A DNA stretch of 64,000 nucleotides from Microbacterium sorbitolivorans. Lineage in GTDB: Bacteria; Actinomycetota; Actinomycetes; Actinomycetales; Microbacteriaceae. The stretch covers positions 248,001 to 312,000 of the forward strand of contig NZ_KZ848475.1 of the NCBI RefSeq assembly GCF_003327285.1. The letters are read 5' to 3'. This document shows, piece after piece, positions 57,034 through 64,000 of the stretch (positions are counted from its first letter, which is position 1; every line of letters starts with the position of its first letter). Made by a program: the position numbers and the translations under genes. The notes beneath the pieces were generated by a model that was not told the DNA's origin, did not search any database, and was given only the letters and a program-made list of their open reading frames with translations.

Positions 57034-58023
57034 TCAGTCCGGGAGACCCGCGTACGAGTGCAGGCCGTCGAAGAACATGTTGACGATCGTGAAGTTGAAC
57101 AGCACGGCCGCGAAGCCAACGATCGCGAGCCACGCCGAGCGCGTGCCGCGCCAGCCGCGGGTCGCGCGGGCGTGGATGTAACCGGCGTAGAGAACCCACA
57201 CGATGAAGGTCCAGACTTCCTTCGTGTCGAAGCCCCAGTAGCGGCCCCACGCGTCCTGCGCCCAGATCGCGCCCGCGATGAGGGTGAAGGTCCACAGGAT
57301 GAAGCCGATGATCGTCACGCGGTACGCGAGCGACTCGAGGTTCTCGGCGTTCGGGATCGTGCGGAGGAGGTTCTTCTTCTCGTCGCGCGACGGATCCTCG
57401 CGCACGAGCCGCTCGCGCCGCGTCTGCAGCAGCTGCAGCACGCTGAGCGCGAAGGCGAGCGCCATGAACGCCGTCGCGAGCGACGCGACGAAGACGTGGA
57501 TGATGAGCCACGTCGACTTCAGCGGATCCGCGAGCGGCGTGATCTGCACGTAGATGTTCGGCATCGACGCGGCGCCGAGCAGCACCGTGACGAGGCCCGT
57601 CATGAACGCGCCGACGTAGCGCAGGTCCTTCCAGAACAGCACGAAGAGGTAGACGCCCGTGAACAGCATCGTCGACGTCATCGCGAACTCGTACATGTTC
57701 GACCACGGGACGCGTCCCGCGCCGATGCCTCGCAGGACGACGGCGGCGAGATGGAGGAGGAAGGCGATCCACGTAAGGGTGGTGGCGATGCGCGCCATCA
57801 TGTTGTTCGCGTGGGCGATGGGTTCATCAGACGACGCGACCGGCGCCGACACGGATCCGCCGCCGGCGACCACGAGCTCGCGGTCGCGCTGCTTGATCGA
57901 CGAGTCGGAGCGCTTGGCGAGGTCCATCGAATAGCAGATGAACGCCAGCGCGTACACCGCGATCGCGGTCCACAGCGAGATCACCGACCACGTGTCATAC
58001 GTGAGCGCGTTTTCAGCAGGCAT
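57034..58023 (-). CDS. ccsB: Cytochrome c biogenesis protein CcsB/ResC (System II)
   Basis: A 329-aa membrane protein with about eight helices, which with ResB delivers and attaches haem to apocytochrome c outside the membrane. It shows the haem-handling tryptophan-rich motif WGRYWGFDTKEVW and conserved histidines in STWLIIHVFVAS and AGYIHARATRG. The ending FNFTIVNMFFDGLHSYAG is typical. It is the last gene of the operon, 18 nt after resB. Confidence 0.94.
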   Translation of the reverse strand: MPAENALTYDTWSVISLWTAIAVYALAFICYSMDLAKRSDSSIKQRDRELVVAGGGSVSAPVASSDEPIAHANNMMARIATTLTWIAFLLHLAAVVLRGIGAGRVPWSNMYEFAMTSTMLFTGVYLFVLFWKDLRYVGAFMTGLVTVLLGAASMPNIYVQITPLADPLKSTWLIIHVFVASLATAFMALAFALSVLQLLQTRRERLVREDPSRDEKKNLLRTIPNAENLESLAYRVTIIGFILWTFTLIAGAIWAQDAWGRYWGFDTKEVWTFIVWVLYAGYIHARATRGWRGTRSAWLAIVGFAAVLFNFTIVNMFFDGLHSYAGLPD

Positions 58024-58041
58024 ATCCCGATCCTAGTTTCG

Positions 58042-59694
58042 TTACTTCGACGTCAGTTCTGAAGTGTGCGCTTTTGCGAGGTCGTCGACCGCGCGGCGGA
58101 TCGTCGGATCCTCGCCGCGCGCGAGGCCGGCGTACTCGATGCGCGAGCCCTCGCCGTCGGCAATGACCTTGACCCACATGCGGCGGCGCGGCACGAGCAG
58201 CGCCGTGATGAGGCCACCGACGATGAGGATCGCGAAGCCCAGCACCCACAGCTTCGTGCCGTCGTGGTGCACCTGCAGCGAGACGAAGCGCTTGACCGAC
58301 TCGGTCATGCCGACCTCAGACACGTCGGCGTCCTCCGGCGTCTCGTCCTCGAAGGTGATGGATCCGCGGCCACCCGGCAGCTCGACCGTCTCGCCCGGGG
58401 TGAGCTGCAGCGAGGTGACCTCGGAGTCGGGGCCGGCGATCTCGGTCATGTCGCTCGGGTCGAGCTCGTACACCGAGCGCGGGATGCCGCCGTCGATGCC
58501 GAGGTCGCCGACGTAGGCGCGGAAGGTCAGCACCGGGTTGTAGGTGTCGGCGTACCCCGACGTGAGCGCGCCGGACTCGAGCTCGGCGGCCGTCGGGTAG
58601 AAGAAACCGATGAGGCCCAGCTGCTCCTCGAGGCCGTCGGCCACCTTCACGACGCCTGTCGAGGTGAGGTTGCGGTCGCTCGACGGCAGGAACGGCACCG
58701 AGCGCTTGAACACGATCTCGCCCTCGGGGTTTCGCACCGTGATCGTCGGCGCGTAGCCGTTTCCGAGCAGGTAGATGTCGTCGCCGTGCACCGACAGCGG
58801 GTGGTTCACCCGCACGGATCCGGTCTCTTCGTTGCCGTCCGCGTCGCGGATGGTCACGTTCGCCGAGAAGTCGCCGGCCTGGCCGGATCCGCTCTCGCCG
58901 AACGGCACGTACGACACGTCGAACGAGTCGAGCGTCATCGAGTAGGGCGTGAGCGCGTCGTCGCCGACGAGGCGACCCTTGTTCATCGACGAGTAGTTGA
59001 TGAGCGAGTTCACGAACGTCTCGCCCTCGACGATGACCGACTGACCCGTGTACTTCACCTGGCCGCCGATGCCGACGCAGATGAGCACGCCGACGAGGGC
59101 GGCGTGGAAGACGAGGTTGCCCGTCTCGCGCAGGTATCCGCGCTCGGCCGAGACGCTGGATCCGTACCGCTCGGTGCGGTACCCGAGGCGCTTCAGGCGC
59201 TTCTCGGCCGCGGCGAGCGCGGTATCCGGATCCGCTTCGCTCGTTTCCTCGCGGTAGTCCGCGAGGCGGTTCAGGCGAGCGGGGGTGCGCGGCGGCTTCT
59301 GGCGAAGCGCCTTCAGGTGGTGCTTCGTGCGCGGCAGGATGCAGCCGATGAGCGACACGAACAGCAGCAGGTAGATCGCCGAGAACCACGCCGAGCTGTA
59401 GACGTCAAAGAGCTGAATCTTGTCGACGAAGTCGAACCAGTCGGGGTTGTCGGCCTTCCACTGCACGACGCCGTTGGGGTCGGCCGAGCGCTGCGGGAAG
59501 ATGGATCCGGGGATCGCCGCGACGGCGAGCAGGAGCAGCAGCACGATGGCCGTGCGCATGCTCGTGAGCTGGCGCCAGCCCCAGCGCAACCAGCCCACGA
59601 AGCCGAGCTTCGGCTCGGTGATCGCGGCACCCGGATCCGAGTCGTAGTGGTCTGCCGGACGCTTCGGATCGCTATCAGATCGGGAGGTTGACAC
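58042..59694 (-). CDS. resB: Cytochrome c biogenesis protein ResB (System II)
   Basis: A 550-aa partner of CcsB with three N-terminal helices (first at about residue 45), a large extracytoplasmic domain and a final helix near residue 495. Family marks are MRTAIVLLLLLAVAAIPGSIFPQ, SAWFSAIYLLLFVSLIGCILPRTKHH and VFHAALVGVLICVGIGGQVKYTGQ. The start is GTG 59694, overlapping the ccdA end by 20 nt. Confidence 0.93.
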   Translation of the reverse strand: MSTSRSDSDPKRPADHYDSDPGAAITEPKLGFVGWLRWGWRQLTSMRTAIVLLLLLAVAAIPGSIFPQRSADPNGVVQWKADNPDWFDFVDKIQLFDVYSSAWFSAIYLLLFVSLIGCILPRTKHHLKALRQKPPRTPARLNRLADYREETSEADPDTALAAAEKRLKRLGYRTERYGSSVSAERGYLRETGNLVFHAALVGVLICVGIGGQVKYTGQSVIVEGETFVNSLINYSSMNKGRLVGDDALTPYSMTLDSFDVSYVPFGESGSGQAGDFSANVTIRDADGNEETGSVRVNHPLSVHGDDIYLLGNGYAPTITVRNPEGEIVFKRSVPFLPSSDRNLTSTGVVKVADGLEEQLGLIGFFYPTAAELESGALTSGYADTYNPVLTFRAYVGDLGIDGGIPRSVYELDPSDMTEIAGPDSEVTSLQLTPGETVELPGGRGSITFEDETPEDADVSEVGMTESVKRFVSLQVHHDGTKLWVLGFAILIVGGLITALLVPRRRMWVKVIADGEGSRIEYAGLARGEDPTIRRAVDDLAKAHTSELTSK

Positions 59695-60424
59695 TGCCGA
59701 TCACCCCTTGCATGCGGTTCATAATGACGCCCCAGATTCCCGACACCATGAGGGCGCCGATGAGGATCAGCAGGGATCCGCCGATGATGTTGATGGTGCG
59801 CACGTGGCGGCGCATGAACGTGAGCGACTTCGTCGCCCAGCCGAGGCCGAACGCGACGAGCAGGAACGGGATCCCGAGCCCCAGCGAGTAGACGAGGCCG
59901 AGGAGAGCCGCGCGCCAGACGTTGCCCGTGTTCCAGGAGAGGCTCATAATGACGGCGAGCGTCGGGCCGATGCACGGCGCCCAGCCGAGGCCCAGCGCGA
60001 AGCCGAGGAGGGGTGCGCCCGCGAGGCCGAGGTTCGAGTTCAGCGACAGCTTCGCCTGGCGCTGCGCGAAGCCGAACAGGCCGAGGAACACGAGGCCCAT
60101 CAGGATGATGACGACGCCCAGGATGCGCGTGATGATGTCGTTGTACTTCAGGAAGAAGACGCCGAGTCCGCCCGAGAAGATGTTCATCGCCATGAACACG
60201 ACGGTGAAGCCCGCGATGAAGAGCAGCACGCCGACGACGAGGCGCCCGCGCGGGGCGAGTTCGCCCTGCTTCTCCTTCGGCAGCACCGCGCCAGAGATGT
60301 ATCCGAGATAGCCCGGCACGAGCGGCAGCACGCACGGCGACAGGAACGACAGCAGCCCCGCGATCAGCGCGATCGGAATCGCGGCCCAGAGTGTTCCCGC
60401 GCCGACGAGCTGCTCGAGATTCAC
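59675..60424 (-). CDS. ccdA: Cytochrome c biogenesis protein CcdA (thiol-electron transporter)
   Basis: A 249-aa membrane protein with six helices that passes electrons from cytoplasmic thioredoxin to outside thiol proteins. Its two redox cysteines are in LLSFLSPCVLPLVPGYL and LGLGWAPCIGPTLAV. The start is GTG 60424, overlapping the tlpA stop (GTGA). It keeps the haem-binding cysteines of apocytochrome c reduced through the TlpA/ResA-like lipoprotein made before it. Confidence 0.93.
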   Translation of the reverse strand: MNLEQLVGAGTLWAAIPIALIAGLLSFLSPCVLPLVPGYLGYISGAVLPKEKQGELAPRGRLVVGVLLFIAGFTVVFMAMNIFSGGLGVFFLKYNDIITRILGVVIILMGLVFLGLFGFAQRQAKLSLNSNLGLAGAPLLGFALGLGWAPCIGPTLAVIMSLSWNTGNVWRAALLGLVYSLGLGIPFLLVAFGLGWATKSLTFMRRHVRTINIIGGSLLILIGALMVSGIWGVIMNRMQGVIGSVNLPI

Positions 60425-61029
60425 GCCGCCTCGTTGAGAACGTCGTCGACGAGCGTGTTGAGAACCGACGGCGAGTCGATCGCGCTGATGATGCGCGCGG
60501 CCACGCGGCCCTCCTGGTCGAGCACGAGCGTGATCGGCGTCGCCTGCAGCGGCGTCGCCGCCGCGAAGGCGAGCTTCGCCTCGCCGCTCTTGCCATCGAT
60601 GAGGCTCGGGTACGTGATCTCGAACTTCTCGGCGAAGGCGCGGGCCGTCTCGGCCTCGTTCTCGACGTTCACGCCGACGAACGCAACGTCGCCGTCCTGG
60701 TGGTCCTGCCACACCTTCTCGAGATGGGGTGCCTCGGTGCGGCACGGCGCGCAGTCGGCGTACCAGAAGTTCACGACTGTGACCTTGCCGGCGGTGTCGT
60801 CGCTCGAGAGGTCGTCGCCGTCCTCGGTCACCCCCGACCAGACGACGGGCTCGCCGCGGTCCTCCGGCGCGATCTCCTGCACCTGGAACTCGCCCGAGAT
60901 GTACCCCTTGCTGTCGCCAGACAGGTACTGCTCGGCGACGGGGTCGTTGCTACAGGCTGCGAGGGTCGCACCGAGGACCACGACAGACGCGAGCGCGGCG
61001 GCGCGACGGAACAGGTTCTTCGAGGGCAC
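60421..61029 (-). CDS. TlpA/ResA-like thiol-disulfide lipoprotein
   Basis: A 202-aa secreted thioredoxin-fold protein anchored by lipobox LAAC (Cys26). The active site is C93-A-P-C96 in NFWYADCAPCRTEAP. The cis-proline loop is ATPITLVLDQEG. It takes electrons from CcdA and reduces apocytochrome c cysteines. The start is GTG 61029, with TAGAAT 7 nt upstream. It opens the tlpA-ccdA-resB-ccsB operon. Confidence 0.92.
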   Translation of the reverse strand: MPSKNLFRRAAALASVVVLGATLAACSNDPVAEQYLSGDSKGYISGEFQVQEIAPEDRGEPVVWSGVTEDGDDLSSDDTAGKVTVVNFWYADCAPCRTEAPHLEKVWQDHQDGDVAFVGVNVENEAETARAFAEKFEITYPSLIDGKSGEAKLAFAAATPLQATPITLVLDQEGRVAARIISAIDSPSVLNTLVDDVLNEAA

Positions 61030-61036
61030 GACCCTA

Positions 61037-61042
61037 ATTCTA
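61037..61042 (-). promoter_or_regulatory. -10 hexamer TAGAAT of the cytochrome c assembly operon, leaderless
   Basis: 7 nt before GTG 61029 with no Shine-Dalgarno; a close match to TATAAT. Confidence 0.6.
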
Positions 61043-61093
61043 CGGACTGTAGTAGTAGGAGGACGCTGAGTGTTCCGCGGCGGGGCGGGGCCG

Positions 61094-61208
61094 CGCGGAT
61101 CCGCGCGCGGGATTCCGCGCGACGCGAACTACGCGGCCCGGCGGGCGCGGATCCGGGCGCGGGTTTCCTCGCGACGCGAGCTACGCGGCCCGGCGGGCGC
61201 GGATCCGC
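61094..61208. repeat. 52-bp tandem duplication at the 3' end of the DUF3054 gene
   Basis: Units of about 52 nt begin near 61094, 61146 and 61199 (partial). They share CTACGCGGCCCGGCGGGC and GCGGATCCG; the middle unit contains the DUF3054 stop codon. Confidence 0.65.
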
Positions 61209-61555
61209 GTGACGAGCGCGGCGATCGCGCGCCAGCCGACGAGGAAGACGGCGAGCACGATCAGCGTCACGATGAGGAAGGGCACGGCGAAGCCGCCGCC
61301 CGTCGCGACGCGCAACGCCATGCCGCCGCCGGCGGCGAGGATCCATACGGGGATGCCCGTGCGCAGGGGCGCGGCCGGATTCTTCCACGCGAGGCACACG
61401 AGCCAGCCGATCGCGCCGCCGACGACGAACGGCCACGCGACGGTCAACAGGGTCGCCGCGTTCACGCTCTCCTCGTGGCTCGACATGCCGATTCCGGCGA
61501 AGGCGACGATGAGAACGAGGTCGATGAGTGCGGGGATCCAGGGGTGGCGACGCAT
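61181..61555 (-). CDS. DUF3054 membrane protein
   Basis: A 124-aa protein with four helices (WIPALIDLVLIVAFAGIGMSSH, LLTVAWPFVVGGAIGWLVCLAW, IPVWILAAGGGMALRVATGGG, VPFLIVTLIVLAVFLVGWRAIA), matching DUF3054. Function is unknown. ATG 61555 is chosen over ATG 61579 because TACCGT lies 6 nt upstream and the longer form would run into the divergent gene. Its 3' end is part of a tandem duplication. It is divergent from the histidine phosphatase gene with only 22 nt between start codons. Confidence 0.75.
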   Translation of the reverse strand: MRRHPWIPALIDLVLIVAFAGIGMSSHEESVNAATLLTVAWPFVVGGAIGWLVCLAWKNPAAPLRTGIPVWILAAGGGMALRVATGGGFAVPFLIVTLIVLAVFLVGWRAIAALVTRIRARRAA

Positions 61556-61577
61556 GCCTTCACGGTACCGTGGTGGC
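61556..61577. promoter_or_regulatory. Overlapping back-to-back leaderless promoters
   Basis: The palindrome ACGGTACCGT (61562-61571) contains TACCGT on both strands, the two hexamers sharing the central TA. On the plus strand it ends 6 nt before ATG 61578; on the minus strand it ends 6 nt before ATG 61555. The whole intergenic space is these 22 nt. Confidence 0.65.
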
Positions 61578-62198
61578 ATGCCAGCTGAGCGCCTCCACCT
61601 CGTCCGCCACGGCGAGGTCTACAACCCCGACCACGTTCTGTACGAGCGGATCGACGGCTTCGGCCTCAGCGACGCCGGCCGCGAGATGACGCGCGCCGCC
61701 GCCCGCCACCTCGCCGATCGCCCCGTGACCCGGCTCGTGAGCTCGCCGCTGCAGCGCACACAGGAATCGTCCGAGCCGTTCACCGAGCAGTTTGGCCTCG
61801 CGCCCGTGCTCGACGAGCGCGTCATCGAGCCGTGGAACGCCTTCGCGGGCAAGCGGATGAAGAAGGCCGTGCTGAACCCGCTGAACTGGCGCTTCCTCAT
61901 TAATCCGTCGAAGCCGAGCTGGGGCGAGCCGTTCACGTCGATCGCATCGCGCATGCTCGAGGGAATGGCCGCCGCGTGGGACGAGACCTCGACTGGCGAC
62001 GTGGTCATCGTCTCCCACCAGGCGCCCATCTGGATCGCGCACCTCGCCGTCGCGGGCGAGAAACTCTCGCACTCCCCCACCACGCGCCGTTGCGCCCTCT
62101 CGAGCGTGACGAGCTTCACGCGCCGCGCCGACGGATCCTTCGAAGAGATCGCCTACGCCGAACCCGCCGCCGGCGGCATCGACCTCGGCGCGGTGTAG
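61578..62198 (+). CDS. Histidine phosphatase family protein (phosphoglycerate-mutase-like)
   Basis: A 206-aa protein with the phospho-histidine motif LVRHGEV (His11), RLVSSPLQRTQESSEPF and the second catalytic histidine in VVIVSHQAPIWIAHL. It belongs to the broad cofactor-independent phosphatase branch; the substrate is unknown. It is leaderless by position. Its 3' end is followed by the five-unit hairpin array. It is divergent from DUF3054. Confidence 0.87.
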   Translation: MPAERLHLVRHGEVYNPDHVLYERIDGFGLSDAGREMTRAAARHLADRPVTRLVSSPLQRTQESSEPFTEQFGLAPVLDERVIEPWNAFAGKRMKKAVLNPLNWRFLINPSKPSWGEPFTSIASRMLEGMAAAWDETSTGDVVIVSHQAPIWIAHLAVAGEKLSHSPTTRRCALSSVTSFTRRADGSFEEIAYAEPAAGGIDLGAV

Positions 62199-62230
62199 CG
62201 CGGGCTACTGCCGGGCCCACCGCCGCTCCC

Positions 62231-62574
62231 GTCGCCCAAACTGCTCCTCCCGGATCCCCTCAAGGACCGTTTGCGCGACGGGAACTCTGCGCCCTCGGTT
62301 CCCGTTCGGAAATCTGCTGCTCCAAGCGCCATCTGGAGCAGATTCCCGAACCTGAACCCGGCGCCCGGCGCTGAGGTTTGAGAATCTGCTGCTCCCGGCG
62401 GGATCTAGAGCAGATTCCCGAACCTGAACCGGCAGTCGGCGGTTCAGGTCGCCCAAACTGCTCTTCCCGGATCCCCTAAAGGACCGTTTGAGCGACCGGA
62501 ACAACCGCCCCGCCGTTCCGGTCGCTCAAAGTGCTCCTCCCGGGGCACCGGAACGACAGTTTGGGCGACCGGAA
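62231..62574. repeat. Family C/D hairpin array of five units, filling the gene-free stretch
   Basis: Units start at 62231, 62304, 62376, 62448 and 62521, steps 73, 72, 72 and 73 nt. Units 2 and 3 have the family C stem (AATCTGCTGCTCC / GAGCAGATTCCCGAAC). Units 1, 4 and 5 have the D stem (GTCGCCCAAACTGCTC pairing with a CAGTTTGGGCGAC-type arm). All share the CTGCTCNTCC scaffold. The 383 nt between the convergent phosphatase and DedA genes hold nothing else. Confidence 0.88.
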
Positions 62575-62581
62575 GCCCGGC

Positions 62582-63247
62582 CTACCGCCGCAGCGCGCGG
62601 ATCCGCGTCACCACGAACCAGATCACCAGCGCCGCGACCACCACGATCACGACGTTCTGGGCGATGCCCATGTAGTCCTCGACGACGTGCCAGGCGGATC
62701 CGAGAACCCAGCCGATCAGGATGAACGCCGTGTTCCAGATGAGGCTGCCGAGCGCGGTGTAGAGCAGGAATCGCCAGATCGGCATGCGCACGACGCCCGC
62801 CGGGATCGAGATGAGGCTGCGGAAGATCGGCAGGAATCTGCCGAAGAAGACGGCGGCGGATCCGTGCCGCGTGAACCACGCGACCGTTTTGTCGATGTCG
62901 TCGGCGCGCAGCAGCGGGATCTTGTCGAAGAGCCAGCGCAGGCGGTGGATCCCGACGAGCATGCCGATGAGGTAGAGCGCGAGTGCTCCGACGACGGATC
63001 CGACGGTCGCCCACGCGATCGCGGGCACGACCCCGAAGGCGCCCTGGTGCGCGGCGAAGCCGGCGGCCGGGAGGATCGCCTCGCTCGGGATCGGAGGGAA
63101 GATGTTCTCGAACGCGATCGCGAGGCCGACTCCGACGGGGCCGATCGTGTCCATGAGCGACACCGACCAGTCGACGAGCGCGCCGAGCCACGACTGCTGA
63201 TCTGAGGAAGCGGCGGCAGCAAGGCGGTGGTTCACGGGAGTTCCCAT
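62582..63247 (-). CDS. DedA-family membrane protein
   Basis: A 221-aa integral membrane protein of the DedA/SNARE-associated (VTT) family, implicated in lipid-carrier flipping and membrane homeostasis. It has the early re-entrant segment ENIFPPIPSEAILPAAGFAAH, with conserved Glu and Pro, and the motif FFGRFLPIFRSLISIPAGVVRMP with its essential arginines. The start is ATG 63247, near residue 1 of MGTPVNHRLAAAASS. It is convergent with the phosphatase gene across the hairpin array. Confidence 0.9.
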   Translation of the reverse strand: MGTPVNHRLAAAASSDQQSWLGALVDWSVSLMDTIGPVGVGLAIAFENIFPPIPSEAILPAAGFAAHQGAFGVVPAIAWATVGSVVGALALYLIGMLVGIHRLRWLFDKIPLLRADDIDKTVAWFTRHGSAAVFFGRFLPIFRSLISIPAGVVRMPIWRFLLYTALGSLIWNTAFILIGWVLGSAWHVVEDYMGIAQNVVIVVVAALVIWFVVTRIRALRR

Positions 63248-63298
63248 CGTCGGCGTTACGTAAGAGCCTACTGGCTGTTCTCCCTCAGCTCCCCGGAA

Positions 63299-63304
63299 TA
63301 CGCT
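63299..63304 (+). promoter_or_regulatory. -10 hexamer TACGCT of the last gene, leaderless
   Basis: Exactly 6 nt before GTG 63311, with no Shine-Dalgarno sequence. Confidence 0.5.
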
Positions 63305-63310
63305 TCCCTC

Positions 63311-64000
63311 GTGACATCTCCGCGACGCTTCCAGGCGACGACCACGCTCCCGCGCATCAGGCCGCAGTTCGCGCTGTGGCCGGCGATGCGTTCCGTGCGC
63401 GCACCGCAAGACGCGTGGTACCTGCGCTCGGGGGCGCTCATCCCGTCGGCGGCGATCGCGATGGGGATCCTCGCCGCCTTCGGCCGCCTCGATCTCGCCG
63501 GTTACACGATGGCCGGATCCATGTGTGCACTCTTCGCGCATGCCCTCCCCTATCGCCGCCGCGCGATCACGCTCGCGGGCTTCATCGCCCTGCTGACCCT
63601 CGGCTGCGGCGTCTCGTTGGCGGTCGCGGCGGCGACCGAGAACATGCTCGTCCGCATCATCGTCGCGGCCCTCCTCGCCGCGATCATCAAGGTCGCCCAC
63701 GACGCGTCGAGCGTCGGCATGCCGCCGGCCGTCATCCCGATCTTCCTCGTGACGGCGCTCGGTTTCGTGCCCGAAACCTGGAGCGGCCTCGCCCTACACA
63801 TCGCCCTCATCGCCGGCGCCGGCGCAATCTCGTGGCTCGTCAGCATGGCGCCCGCGCTCGTGCGCCGAGACGGGCCCGAGCGCCGCGCGGTCGCCGTCGC
63901 GATGCGGGCGACGGCACGCGTGGGGCGCAACCCCGAGGATCCGGTCGCCCGCGACGCTCTCGCCGCCGCCATCACGGCTGCGCACCGCACCCTCGCGTAC
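63311..64000 (+). CDS. FUSC-like (aromatic acid exporter type) membrane protein, N-terminal part (cut by window edge)
   Basis: An open frame of 230 codons running off the window. It starts VTSPRRFQATTTLPRIRPQFALW from GTG 63311. Five to six hydrophobic segments follow (for example ALIPSAAIAMGILAAFG, AITLAGFIALLTLGCGVSLAVAAA, NMLVRIIVAALLAAIIKVAHD, AVIPIFLVTALGFVP, LALHIALIAGAGAISWLVSM), then a charged cytoplasmic stretch. This six-helix-plus-soluble layout fits FUSC/YccS-type proteins. The substrate and full length are unknown because the C-terminus is missing. Confidence 0.7.
   Translation, partial: MTSPRRFQATTTLPRIRPQFALWPAMRSVRAPQDAWYLRSGALIPSAAIAMGILAAFGRLDLAGYTMAGSMCALFAHALPYRRRAITLAGFIALLTLGCGVSLAVAAATENMLVRIIVAALLAAIIKVAHDASSVGMPPAVIPIFLVTALGFVPETWSGLALHIALIAGAGAISWLVSMAPALVRRDGPERRAVAVAMRATARVGRNPEDPVARDALAAAITAAHRTLAY

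Noticed and set aside
58264..58284. GAAGCGCTTG inside resB as another LacI operator
   Set aside because: It lies within coding sequence, is not near a promoter and lacks the flanking GGA/TCC of the two intergenic operators.

Overview
The window is from a high-GC Gram-positive actinobacterium, most likely family Microbacteriaceae and close to Microbacterium (inference). The basis is the strongly GC-biased third codon positions, frequent GTG starts, the rplM-rpsI-glmM order, a menaquinone pathway, Sec-lipoprotein binding proteins, LuxS, and System II cytochrome c assembly. No tRNA, rRNA, prophage, insertion sequence, CRISPR array or convincing pseudogene was seen. Both ends cut genes: glmM on the left and a FUSC-like membrane protein on the right.

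Layout. 0-4 kb: ribosomal proteins L13 and S9 with glmM, a HAD phosphatase and a DszC/SfnB-like flavin monooxygenase. 4-9 kb: a sugar-acid or keto-sugar operon (Gfo/Idh dehydrogenase, DUF993, TIM-barrel isomerase) followed by its likely LacI regulator and a ThuA-like protein. 9-12 kb: an EEP-fold phosphatase/nuclease and the luxS-mtnN-truA operon. 12-22.6 kb: a rhamnogalacturonan (pectin) type locus with acetylesterase, two near-duplicate binding lipoproteins, a YesL-like protein, LplB/LplC permeases, a YesU-like protein and an 871-aa YetA/PcRGLX-like protein. A shared LacI-type operator sits downstream of the promoters at 4.0 and 15.1 kb and links this locus to the 4 kb operon. 22.6-29 kb: yajQ, an unknown gene, and a HAD-PhnDCEE-RpiR organophosphorus uptake operon. 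29-31 kb: a DEAD-box helicase. 31-45 kb: ferredoxin-NADP reductase, a polyprenyl diphosphate synthase and menG, F, D, A, E, B and C, interleaved with small genes. 45-52 kb: TetR, an MMPL transporter with a degenerate ABC-like tail, and a giant YhgE/Pip protein with about 90 heptads. 52-57 kb: a DUF559-type nuclease-fold gene and the fruR-fruK-fruA operon. 57-61 kb: tlpA-ccdA-resB-ccsB. 61-64 kb: DUF3054, a histidine phosphatase, DedA and the FUSC-like gene.

Four genome-scale patterns run through the window. (1) GGATCC occurs about 200 times by hand count, roughly ten times what composition predicts. (2) Many genes have a TAnnnT -10 hexamer ending only 6-7 nt before an ATG/GTG with no Shine-Dalgarno sequence, which points to leaderless mRNAs; one pair at 61.56 kb is divergent and shares bases. 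(3) Most gene 3' ends carry long near-perfect hairpins, and two hairpin families form arrays with fixed periods of 63 nt and 72-73 nt. (4) Sequence-divergent members of the same hairpin family keep their pairing, which indicates selection on structure.
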